Shown here piece by piece: positions 30,821 through 39,911 of a stretch of 64,000 nt of DNA. Made by a program: the position numbers and the translations under genes. The notes below the pieces were generated by a model, which ran no database searches, was not told the origin of the DNA, and was given only the letters and a program-made list of their open reading frames with translations. Every line of letters begins with the position of its first letter. Position 1 is the stretch's first letter. This stretch comes from Entamoeba histolytica HM-1:IMSS (taxonomy: Eukaryota; Evosea; Mastigamoebida; Endamoebidae), in contig NW_001914919.1 in assembly GCF_000208925.1 (NCBI RefSeq), forward strand, positions 1 through 64,000. The letters run 5' to 3'.

Positions 30821-32419
30821 ATGTATTTATTTAATGCTGATGGATTTGGTATGAATGAAAGTCAAGAACAACATAATAACAGTCAAGAATTATTTAATAC
30901 TAATGGATTTATTTTTCCAAATACAGTTATTCAACAAATATATCCACAAGACTTAACATATATTTATCGTTTGTAAGAAATAAATTAAATTAATTATTTA
31001 AAAAAAGAATAAAAAAAAAATATATTAATAAATGATATTTAGAACCATTAATTAAGATATTTGGTGAAGAAAATTTTGCATCAATTGACCAAATTACACC
31101 ACAATTAATTCAATTACATATTTATGGTGAAATTTTTACAGAAAATGGTTTTGTTGTACGTTCAGACAAAAGAAAAAAACATAATATTCAAAAAATAAAA
31201 AATGCATTAAATAAAATTGTTAATATCTTTTGTTGTACATTTAAATATAATAATGATGAAACTATTCGTTCAGGTTTTATTGCACAACAACTTCAACAAG
31301 TAGTACCTGAACTTGTTCATGAAGAAATTGATGGAACATTATCTATTGATTCATTAGCATTAATTCCTGTTATTATTGAATCATTAAAAACATTAAAAAA
31401 TATATTAAATGATATTAAAGCAAAACAAGAAACAACAATTAAAGAAGCAAAACAAGCAGTTATTAGTGCATTAAATATAATTCAACAAGAAAATAAACAA
31501 CAATTTGATTTTACATTTATGTTAGGACCTTTAAAGATAACACTTCCTCTTGTTATAATTACATTATTATCAACACTTAGTACTATTCTATTATTTCCTG
31601 AATTACCTTTTATTATAAGTTCACAACTTATTACAGCAGTTCTTGGAGTTATTTCTATTTCAAGAATGCCACAACATATGAAACGATTTAATTCTACCAT
31701 TGTTAAAAATATTATTCAATCTACAGAAGAATTACCAAAGAAGATTAAACAAAATTTATCTAAAAAAACTATTAAAGAAATGAAAAAACAAATTGGTAAT
31801 TGGTTTAAAGAAAAAGAATTTACAAATTATCAAAAATCATTATATTTAAGTTATTTTATTATTCTTAATATTAATGTTTGTGCTATTGCAATTAGTTTTA
31901 TCTATGGTTCATGTTTAATTAGATTTTTTGGATTTTACTTGGCAACATTATTACTTTTTTGGGGATGTACTATTAAATATTGTAATGATATTTCATTCTA
32001 TCATTTATTTAAAATTCTTACAACAATCTTTATGATTGCTGTAGTTCTGTGTTTTTCTCTAATTAAAATTCAACGTTTGTTATTTCTTAAAAATTAGATA
32101 ATTATTTTCATTTAATAATACTCATTTGGTTTTAGCTTCGTTAGAATGTAAATTATATCAATTTAATAAAGAAAATGTCATTAATCTTAATACAACTTCT
32201 CAAATTAACTTTTTATTAACAACAAGATTACCATGGAATTGTATAAATCCTTCATTAATAACAGACCCTTCTCTCCCTTCTATTTCTACATCAACTCCTT
32301 TTAATTCATTATCACTTTTAACTGATTTACATACAATAAAACCTAATGACAAAACATCAGTATATCTTGTTTGTTCTGGTTTTATAAAGTTTGAATGTGG
32401 TACATTTACTTTTATTTAA
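30821..32419 (+). CDS. S74/ICA self-cleaving membrane protein, finger-less paralogue (three exons)
   Basis: Exons 30821-30968, 31043-32074 and 32136-32419 give 487 aa; introns 30969-31042 and 32075-32135 have GTTTG donors and TAG acceptors and keep frame. Short, polar N-terminus (50 aa) with no zinc finger. The ICA (intramolecular chaperone, peptidase S74) domain starts near LHIYGEIFTENGFVV and carries RSDKRKK with Ser90 and Lys95 as the dyad, then SGFIAQQLQQVVPEL and LSIDSLALIPVII. A coiled segment and about five membrane helices follow. The last exon gives the lumenal tail, with LPWNC and VYLVCSGFIKFECG matching the two paralogues (42179-44206 and 49781-51817), and an NTT glycosylation site. 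Splicing at IQPSLE reproduces the paralogues' conserved IQPS/LQPF junction. It could modulate the two finger-bearing members by forming mixed trimers. Confidence 0.8.
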
Positions 32420-32505
32420 TTAATTTGTTAACTATTGTATAATTCTTTTTTTTTAATAAACATAATAACGAACCTTATATTATAACAATAAAAAAATTAA
32501 TTCAA

Positions 32506-33300
32506 TCATTTGGTATATCTTTTTGATTGTTTTTGATGTTTTTTAAATTGTTTGGGTTTCTTTTCATTATAAGACTCAAATCGAATATGTCCATCACACT
32601 CTTCATTTAATTTAGATAATTGTTGTTTTCGTTTAAGTTGACCTTTAGCTAATTTCTTTTTAGCCTCACGTTCTGTTCTTGTCATTTTGAGTTCTTCATC
32701 ATCATCACTTTGTTGATTTAATTGTCCATTATCAATTTCATCTAATACATTTTCCAATATTCTCTTTGTTCTTTCAGAAGAAGTTTGTGAACTTTCTTTT
32801 TCTACTTGTTTAATTTCTAATTCTTTTTTCTCTTCATTAGTTTGCTTACTAAATGAATCTTCAAATGGTTTCTCTTCTTTTCTTTTTGTAAGAATAGCTG
32901 TTTCTTTTTCATCACGTAATTTTTTATCAGCAAATTTAACATAAATTGTTTTTATTTCTTTTCCTTTCTTAATTTTTTTTCTATTTAATTTCCTTTTAGC
33001 AAGTCGTGCATCTTCAATAGTTCCATAAATTGCATATCCATTTCCAGTACATTCTTTAGATCCATGTGTTGTTATTATAAATGCTTTTTTCACTGGGGCA
33101 ACTTCTCCCATAAGTGTTTGAAATTCTTCATTACTATAATCTTTTGGTAATCCAATGACAAATAGCTTCTTATCTGAAACACCAACTTGAGGTCTTTCTT
33201 TTTTTGGTTTAGTTTCAATCTCTTTTTTATTATTATCTTCTTCTTTTTTCTTTATTTCTTCATTTATTTTCTTCGTTTTGTTGTGCTTTTTAAAAGACAT
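32506..33300 (-). CDS. RRM-domain RNA-binding protein, Lys/Glu-rich
   Basis: 264 aa, intronless. A Lys/Glu-rich N-terminus (about 40 residues) precedes one RRM at about 45-125: RNP2-like KLFVIGLP and RNP1-like GNGYAIYGT, with the usual spacing. The rest is charged and disordered, with EREAKKKLAKGQLKRKQQL and a basic KKPKQFKKHQKQSKR end. This composition is common in nucleolar ribosome-assembly factors, and I would guess a nucleolar role, but the RRM alone does not decide it. Convergent with the ICA gene, with about 85 bases between the stops. Confidence 0.75.
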   Translation of the reverse strand: MSFKKHNKTKKINEEIKKKEEDNNKKEIETKPKKERPQVGVSDKKLFVIGLPKDYSNEEFQTLMGEVAPVKKAFIITTHGSKECTGNGYAIYGTIEDARLAKRKLNRKKIKKGKEIKTIYVKFADKKLRDEKETAILTKRKEEKPFEDSFSKQTNEEKKELEIKQVEKESSQTSSERTKRILENVLDEIDNGQLNQQSDDDEELKMTRTEREAKKKLAKGQLKRKQQLSKLNEECDGHIRFESYNEKKPKQFKKHQKQSKRYTK

Positions 33301-33385
33301 CTTTTTACTTCTTTTTATAGTTTTCGTTCAACCCTCAGAAATTCTGTGATATATATCATTTAAAAATTGAATTAAAATTGGGTTT

Positions 33386-34387
33386 TTATTCAGTTTTTTG
33401 TTCTTCAACTGGTGTTTCCTCTTTCTTCTCTTCTTCAGTTGGAACTTCTTTCTTTTCCTCTTCAATTGGTGTTTCCTCTTTCTTCTCTTCTTCAACTGGT
33501 GTTTCTTCTTTCTTTTCTTCAGTTGGAGCAGTTGCTTCTTCAAGTTCAAGCTCAATGTTTTTAATTTCATGGACATTAAGGTTTGCTTTAATAAATTCTT
33601 CAAGGTCAGCTTCATAAGAAACATGTTCCATATTTCCTCTTAAACGTTGGGAAACATCGGCTATAATAGTTGATAATTCAATGTGAGTAACAACAAATTG
33701 GTCAAGTACTGCTTTAAATGTTTCATAATGTTTAGAAATTAATTCTTGACAACCCTTAAGAACCTCTGGAAGTTCTGTTTGATATAATACTTCTCTAGTA
33801 GTATTAGCTTTATCAACAGCAGCACGATAGTCAGCTTCTAATTTCTTTACTTTAGCATCTAATTGTCCAATTTTAATGTTATTCTTTTCTTGAGCTGGTC
33901 CTTCAAGTGTTTTTCCTGCTTCAACAGCATTCTTATGTTCAGTAACAGCTTTTTTATAATTAACTTTAGCTTTTTCAGCAGCAGTAACTAAAGCATTATG
34001 ACTATTAATGCTTTTATTAGTATCATTAATAAGTTTCTTTTTTCCAACTTCAATATCTTTAACAAGTGCTTCTAATGGCTTAACAATTTCATTAAGAATT
34101 TTACTAGCTGTTTCAAGATGTTTTTGACCAATTTTTTCACTCTCACTATTAATTGTTTCAAGCATAGCCTTTAAAGTAGATTCAGTTTTATCAACAGGAT
34201 TTTCTTTATTAAATAATGAAGTTTTCATTGGGACAGTACTTTGAGTATGAATACCTTTACCATATTCATTTTCTAAACTAGCTCGTTCTTTAAAATAAGC
34301 AATATAAGCTTTAGTGAGAATGACAATATTCTCCATTTTTGTTGACACAGCTGGAAATTCATAAATAAGGTTAGTAAAATCAGACAT
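33386..34387 (-). CDS. F-BAR-type membrane-bending protein with acidic repeat tail
   Basis: 333 aa from the ATG at 34385-34387; the longer frame begins with TTG and is rejected. The N-terminal part has the FCH/F-BAR look: a start with long helices, AYIAYFKERASLENEYGKGI (the family's conserved R.S.E..Y), then continuous amphipathic helices to about residue 270. The C-terminus holds imperfect 10-14 residue repeats of the type EEKKEETPVE. F-BAR dimers bind and curve membranes. No SH3 or GAP domain follows, so this is a minimal member with a charged tail. A second BAR-family gene lies 4 kb away on the other strand (38127-39827). Confidence 0.75.
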   Translation of the reverse strand: MSDFTNLIYEFPAVSTKMENIVILTKAYIAYFKERASLENEYGKGIHTQSTVPMKTSLFNKENPVDKTESTLKAMLETINSESEKIGQKHLETASKILNEIVKPLEALVKDIEVGKKKLINDTNKSINSHNALVTAAEKAKVNYKKAVTEHKNAVEAGKTLEGPAQEKNNIKIGQLDAKVKKLEADYRAAVDKANTTREVLYQTELPEVLKGCQELISKHYETFKAVLDQFVVTHIELSTIIADVSQRLRGNMEHVSYEADLEEFIKANLNVHEIKNIELELEEATAPTEEKKEETPVEEEKKEETPIEEEKKEVPTEEEKKEETPVEEQKTE

Positions 34388-34551
34388 AATGAAATGATTA
34401 GTAAGTTCTTTTTTGTACAATCACGATGACTTGTCACTTTTTGTTAATGGAAATAAGTTCTCAAAATAGACTTTCTGAATGGTTTTCTTTTTGTTTCTTT
34501 TCAAACAAAAGTTTCAATATCATTTAAATTATTGTGTTGAGTGTCAATTAG

Positions 34552-36200
34552 CTAGACTAGTTGGCAATGGAATAACCCAAGTTGAGTTAGTGAATCATTA
34601 TTCATAACTAAACTAAAGTCAAAGTCATTAAATGGATCACACCTAACAGTAATAACACCATCAAAATTATATTGATTATTAATGTTATCACAATGACAAT
34701 CAATAACTCTTTTACCATCATATGTTCTTGCTATATGGAGTGTTTGTTCATGTGAATTACTAACAACAACAGATTCTCCTCCATTACAATAATAACCACG
34801 ACAAAATGAATTATTATCCCATCTTCGTTCTAATTGCATTTTTATTCCTTTTTGAGCTCTAAGGTCAATTGACTCAACATAATTATCACAACCAGCAATA
34901 AGAATATTTAAATCATTTTCTGAGAATATTGTTGTTACTAATAATGTTTCTCCAGTATATTGTATTACTGGAATAGAGCAATCTGTTCTAAGATCCCATA
35001 TTGCTGCACAAGAATCAAACGAACATGTTGTAAATAAAAATGGATTGGTATTAGAAAACTTTGCTACATTAACATTTTCATTATGTAAAGATCCATAAAC
35101 ACGTTCTAATTGATGTGTTTCAAAATCAAAAAGATTTACATTAGTTTCAAATCCTGAAGTAATAAATTTTGAACAATTACAATTAAGATGTACAGAAGTT
35201 ATTCGTTCTAAATTATCTATTGTTAATAATGGTTCTTTTCCTTTTGAAAAATCATAATAACATAACTTTCCTGTATCACTACCAATAATACAATTATTTG
35301 CCATTGACATTTGTGAACACCAACAAATCCCATATGGTGAAGAATTAAAAGGAGAATTTATTTGTGTTGATGTATTTGATTGAAGGTTATAAAGATATAT
35401 TTTTCCATTTAAACAACTTATAATAAGTTTTCCTGGAATACATTTATTATATTCTATCTGTCTTGGAACTTCAATTTCTGGCATTAATTGTTTAAATGGT
35501 GTCTCATTAAATCCATATAATGCTGATACAAATGAACTATAATTTCTTTGTATTTTACCTAATGGAGTATGGTGGATGTAGTTAAGAATTGGAGTATGTT
35601 GTAATGGAATTGATACTTCATCATTAACTGATTGTGCAACTAGTCTTCTAACTGTTCCATCAATTCTCTCTTTATTAAATACAACAAGAAGTGGTAAAAA
35701 TAAAATAAGAGTTCTAATATAAACATCACTATCAAACAGTAATGGTGCAGGTGTATTATTAATTCTTTCATAATACTCTTTTTGTGTTTTAAATAATTTT
35801 CCTCTTCTTCTTTGAAAACGTGTCCTTTGAAGAGCTTGTCTTGGATCTACTAACTTTGTATGAGTAGAACGTGGAAGTTCTAGGCATGTTAATGTTGTCA
35901 TTTTATAGAGCGATCTTATTGTTTGTTTGTTATCTTCTAATGGACAATTGACAAGACAAAGTGATTTAAGCTCTGGTAAGGGAGGGATAAATAAAATAGG
36001 GTTTGATGATGCATTAAGAAATTTAAGTGTAGTAAGATGAATCAATGGAGATAATGAATTTATTTGGTTGTTAGAAACGTCTAATAGAGTTAGTGGAAGT
36101 GATATAAGTTCATCCAAATGGTTGAGTTCAGTATTGTTGAATTTCAATGACACTAAATTCTTAAAGCTTTGAATTTGGGGAATAAATCCACCATTATCAA
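34552..36200 (-). CDS. LRR plus WD40 protein (3' exon; probably joined to the upstream LRR gene)
   Basis: The frame encodes an N-terminal leucine-rich block (FKNLVSLKFNN, LTLLDVSNNQINSL, LKFLNASSNPILFIP), a basic helical stretch, then WD40 repeats from about residue 240 (VNVAKFSNTNPFLFTTCSFDSCAAIWDLRTD is the clearest). No ATG opens it: protein-like LRR sequence continues upstream of the first usable codon to 36200, where a CAG acceptor (36201-36203) lies. A GTTTGT donor at 36252, inside the 3' end of the LRR gene at 36233-37271, would make a 52-nt intron and join the two reading frames exactly. I think this is the 3' part of one LRR-WD40 gene. If separate, its start codon is unexplained. Confidence 0.7.
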
Positions 36201-36232
36201 CTGTTCGATTATTTAATTATTTTCTTATTTCA

Positions 36233-37271
36233 TCAAATAATTCTTGACAAACTAAAAGACGAATCATCTGAGCATATTGACGTTGTATTTGGATTATCTT
36301 CATAATATTCATATGAGTAATATCGTGGATGAATCATCTCTTTTTGTTTTAAATACATTTTTAGTTNNNNNNNNNNNNNNNNNNNNNNNNNNNNNNNNNN
36401 NNNNNNNNNNNNNNNNNNNNNNNNNNNNNNNNNNNNNNNNNNNNNNNNNNNNNNNNNNNNNNNNNNTTTAAACATGAAATAAATGATTTATTAATAATTA
36501 ATGTTTTTAACTTTGTTAATTGTGAAAGAGAATCAGGTATATCAACAAAGTTATTATTATCTAATTCTAATTGTGTTAATGAAGGAATAGTACAAACTGA
36601 CTCAGGAAATTTACCAAAATTATTAGATGATAAATATAATCCACTCAATTTTTCCAATTTACTTATAGAATCAGGTACTTCTTTAATTCGGTTTTGTTGA
36701 AGCATTAAAATTGTTACTTTTCTTAATTCACAAATTACGTCAGGAAATTCTTCAAATTCATTACTTGTTAATTCAATATAATTCATATCAACACATTTAG
36801 CTAATCCTTTTGGTAATGATTTTAAAAAATTGGCAGTAAATGAAATTCTTTGTAGTTTAACTAAATTACCAATACAATCAGGTATTGATGTTAATTGATT
36901 TTGAATCATTTGGATTTCTTCTAAATTCGTTAATGATGTTATTTGTGTTGGAAATTCAGTAAAACAATTTGCATTTAAATCAAGATGTCTAAGATTAGTT
37001 AATGTAGTAAAACTAAGTGGCAAAGATGATACTTTATTTGCCATCATTCTGAAATGAGTTAATACTTTAAAAGGTCCCATTTCTTTAGGGAGATTCTATC
37101 TGTTGTTAGTTTATTCAGATTATTTGAGTCTTTTGCAAAATATAAACAAACTATAATCTCATTATTTGAAAGGTCAATAGAAGTGATTATTGATGCTTGT
37201 GAGATACAGTCCTTTGGAAATTGTTTAATACCCATATTCTTTTTATTGTAATGTTGTTTATCACTACTCAT
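36233..37271 (-). CDS. Leucine-rich repeat protein (5' exons; interrupted by gap)
   Basis: ATG at 37269-37271. Exon 1 is 37271-37152; intron 37096-37151 (56 nt, GTTTG to TAG) leads to exon 2 from 37095. The protein shows about nine canonical 23-residue repeats with N.L..LP..I..L..L..L consensus, for example LRHLDLNANCFTEFPTQI, like the Ras-suppressor/SHOC2-type LRRs common in Entamoeba. A 100-N gap (36367-36466) interrupts the last repeats. After it comes a Tyr/Ser-rich tail (YYSYEYYEDNPN, SDDSSFSLS) that stops at 36233 if intron 36201-36252 is not removed. With that intron spliced the tail runs into the LRR-WD40 exon at 34552-36200. Confidence 0.75.
36367..36466. other. Assembly gap (100 N)
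   Basis: A run of exactly 100 N within the LRR gene. The frame before and after does not match across 100 bases, so the true length is different or unknown. Confidence 0.95.
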
Positions 37272-38126
37272 ATTTCAAATTCGTAATATTAAGATGAAGG
37301 ATTTTATTTTTTAGTTTTCAATAAAATTCTTTTCTTTTCAACACCTTCAATGGATAGTAACAAAGATTTTTGAGAATTGTTTTTTATTCTTTTTAATAGG
37401 TGAAGTGGATTTAACCAAAAATAAAAAGTGGCTAATTAAGTAGTAGTACTTTTATTTTCTATTGTTCTTTACTCACCAGATACTAATAACATCTTTATGC
37501 TTTTTGAATGATTTTCCATCAACCACTTACTTATTCTTTAATTTTTAGTCTTATTGAGAAGTGAGGGGTTTAGTTTATTCATTCTTTTGTTTGGATTGAA
37601 ATAAAATTTTTTTTCAAACGTCATTAACTTTAAATATTCTTCATTTATGTTATTATATCATCTTTTTCTGGGAATTTTAATATGTGGTAAAACACCCTAT
37701 TCTTTACATTCTTATTTTGTGTTGAATGGCTAATATCATTACAGTCATATTAGTATGATTAACTTCATTGATCACCATAAAGGTTATTATTCATTGATAC
37801 TACCATATTATCAAATACATCTACATTCTCACAAGTAAATAATAGTACCATAATTATAAATACTCATTCTTCTATTATAATGGAATGACATTCTATTATC
37901 ACAAATAATAATCACTGTTATTCTTTTCATTCATAAGTAAGATAACTTCTAACCAATGAAAACTCTATGATTAGAGTATAACTGATGATTCAAGAAATTG
38001 AATTGTTATAGAATTTGTGTGGTGTTTCTGATATATTACCTTCGAGTCGTGATTTAAAAACTAAAAATAAAAAATATACTATGAATTTTTTAAAAAAGTT
38101 AAAAACTAAAAAATTCTTTTAAAAGA
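37272..38126. other. Divergent intergenic region, LRR gene to BAR-SH3 gene
   Basis: About 855 bases, longer than most gaps here. No open frame of note on either strand and no RNA-like element seen. An AAAAATTCT initiator-like motif lies about 15 bases before the BAR-SH3 start codon. Confidence 0.45.
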
Positions 38127-39827
38127 ATGTCTATCAGAGATGCATTGAGCAAGAAGATTTATCAAGTCAAAACAACTCTTAATATGAGTGAAAAGACAAT
38201 AGATGTTGAATATCAAAGAGTTTATAACAAATTTAAATATCAAGAAGTTGGATTGAACAGATTGTATCATCTCATTGCTAATAATTTAGATTTAATGATC
38301 CAAGTTCAACATACAAGAATAGATATAACTGATGCTTTAGTACAGCTAACTGATCCAATTGTTGAAATTAATTCTGCAGCTTTGAAATATAAAACTACTT
38401 GTGAAATTGAAAGTATGGCAGTTTCAAAATACAAACAAACAGTTCAAAAAGTTGTAATTTCTCCATTACTTGAATTAAAAAAAATGTATAATATTCTTTC
38501 TGCCAGACATGCAATATTAAAAGTAAGACATAACGATTGTGATAGATTTCAAGATCAAATGAATAATTCAAAAGGAGAAAATCATGTCCAAGCAAAACAA
38601 AAGTATGAAAGAAGCCTTGACTTATACAATTATTTAAGAAGTGAATTAGTTGAAGATATGAAAAATATTATTTCTACTTCTATGTTATTTTACAATGAGA
38701 CAATGATTGGATTAATTGGAAGTGATATTTATGAAGATGAACAAATAACTGAAACTCGAAGTAGTTTATTCAATTTACAAAACAGTATGGAAAAGACTGA
38801 ATTAACACAAAAAACTTATACAATAACTCCACCAGATCAATCCTGTGTAACTGAAGATATTGTATTTAGAAAAAAACAGAATGATTTACACTGTGGTAAA
38901 TATAAATTAGAAGTATGTTTTGTTAAGGAGTCTTCTGCTGTAAATATAACAGAACCTGAAGATGTTAATAGATATCCAACCCTTAAAAAAGAATTACCTC
39001 CAACAAAACCAAATCAATTACAACAAACGAGTCGTACAGTTCCACTACCAAAATCTACACCTCAACAACAACAACCAAAGATAGACGATAAAACGAGTGT
39101 TTCAAAAACAGGAAGTGCTTTAAATATAAAGAAAGATGAACCAAACCAACGTCGTCAAACACAAAAACTACAATCACTAACAGAACAAAAGAAAGAACAG
39201 TCAAAGCCACAAATTTCAACCAAAATAGAAAAACAAGAGAATAATTCAATAAAGAAAGTAGAACAACAACCAAATTCAAAGAAAAGAGCTGTTAAAAATT
39301 TAAAAAGAATTGAAAACAGACAAACAAGAATGTTATCTGAAATTAGAAATGGAAAAACACAACAAAAAGATGTAAGACATAGTGTTCTTATTCCTAAAAA
39401 CCCAGAAAATATGAAAAAACCTACACAACTTGATCCAAAAGTTAGAGCAAGAATTGAAAAAATGAAAAAAGAACAAGAAAAAGATGATGAGTTTGAAGTT
39501 GTAACAGTTGACATTGATTCTGTTTCAAACTCAAAAACACAAGAAACACCAAAAAAGAAATTTGAAATTGTAGAATGTGATGAAGATACAACTGAAGAAT
39601 CATCTGATGTTGAAAGTATTGAACTTGAATTAGATGAATTTGAAAAAGAAGAAGAAACAGTAAAATTATATAAAGCAATTTATTCATACGATGCAACAGA
39701 AAGTTTAGAGTTATCATTTAAAAAAGGAGATATTATTAAAATTTATTCAACTGATGATGAATGGTTTGAAGGTGAAATTAATGGAAAAAGAGGATTTGTT
39801 CCATCCAACTTTTTACAACCACTTTAA
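38127..39827 (+). CDS. BAR-like and SH3-domain protein
   Basis: 566 aa, intronless. The first 240 residues are continuous long helices with BAR-domain character (RDALSKKIYQVKTTLNMSEK and so on); there is no clear FCH signature, so a classical BAR is more likely than F-BAR. The centre is disordered, Gln/Lys/Pro-rich, with PPTKPNQ and basic KNLKRIENRQTRML. A typical SH3 domain ends the protein: YKAIYSYDATESLELSFKKGD, then DEWFEGEINGKRGFVPSNF, with the ALYDY-like, WFEGE and PSNF positions in place. This is the amphiphysin/endophilin layout, linking curved membranes to Pro-rich partners such as dynamin or actin regulators. The next gene is a convergent RasGAP. Confidence 0.8.
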   Translation: MSIRDALSKKIYQVKTTLNMSEKTIDVEYQRVYNKFKYQEVGLNRLYHLIANNLDLMIQVQHTRIDITDALVQLTDPIVEINSAALKYKTTCEIESMAVSKYKQTVQKVVISPLLELKKMYNILSARHAILKVRHNDCDRFQDQMNNSKGENHVQAKQKYERSLDLYNYLRSELVEDMKNIISTSMLFYNETMIGLIGSDIYEDEQITETRSSLFNLQNSMEKTELTQKTYTITPPDQSCVTEDIVFRKKQNDLHCGKYKLEVCFVKESSAVNITEPEDVNRYPTLKKELPPTKPNQLQQTSRTVPLPKSTPQQQQPKIDDKTSVSKTGSALNIKKDEPNQRRQTQKLQSLTEQKKEQSKPQISTKIEKQENNSIKKVEQQPNSKKRAVKNLKRIENRQTRMLSEIRNGKTQQKDVRHSVLIPKNPENMKKPTQLDPKVRARIEKMKKEQEKDDEFEVVTVDIDSVSNSKTQETPKKKFEIVECDEDTTEESSDVESIELELDEFEKEEETVKLYKAIYSYDATESLELSFKKGDIIKIYSTDDEWFEGEINGKRGFVPSNFLQPL

Positions 39828-39911
39828 TTGAAATACATTTACTTATATCTTAGAGTTTAAAAAAAAAAAAGAAATATTCACAGATATAAAAAATAGCCGA
39901 GTTAAATGTTT

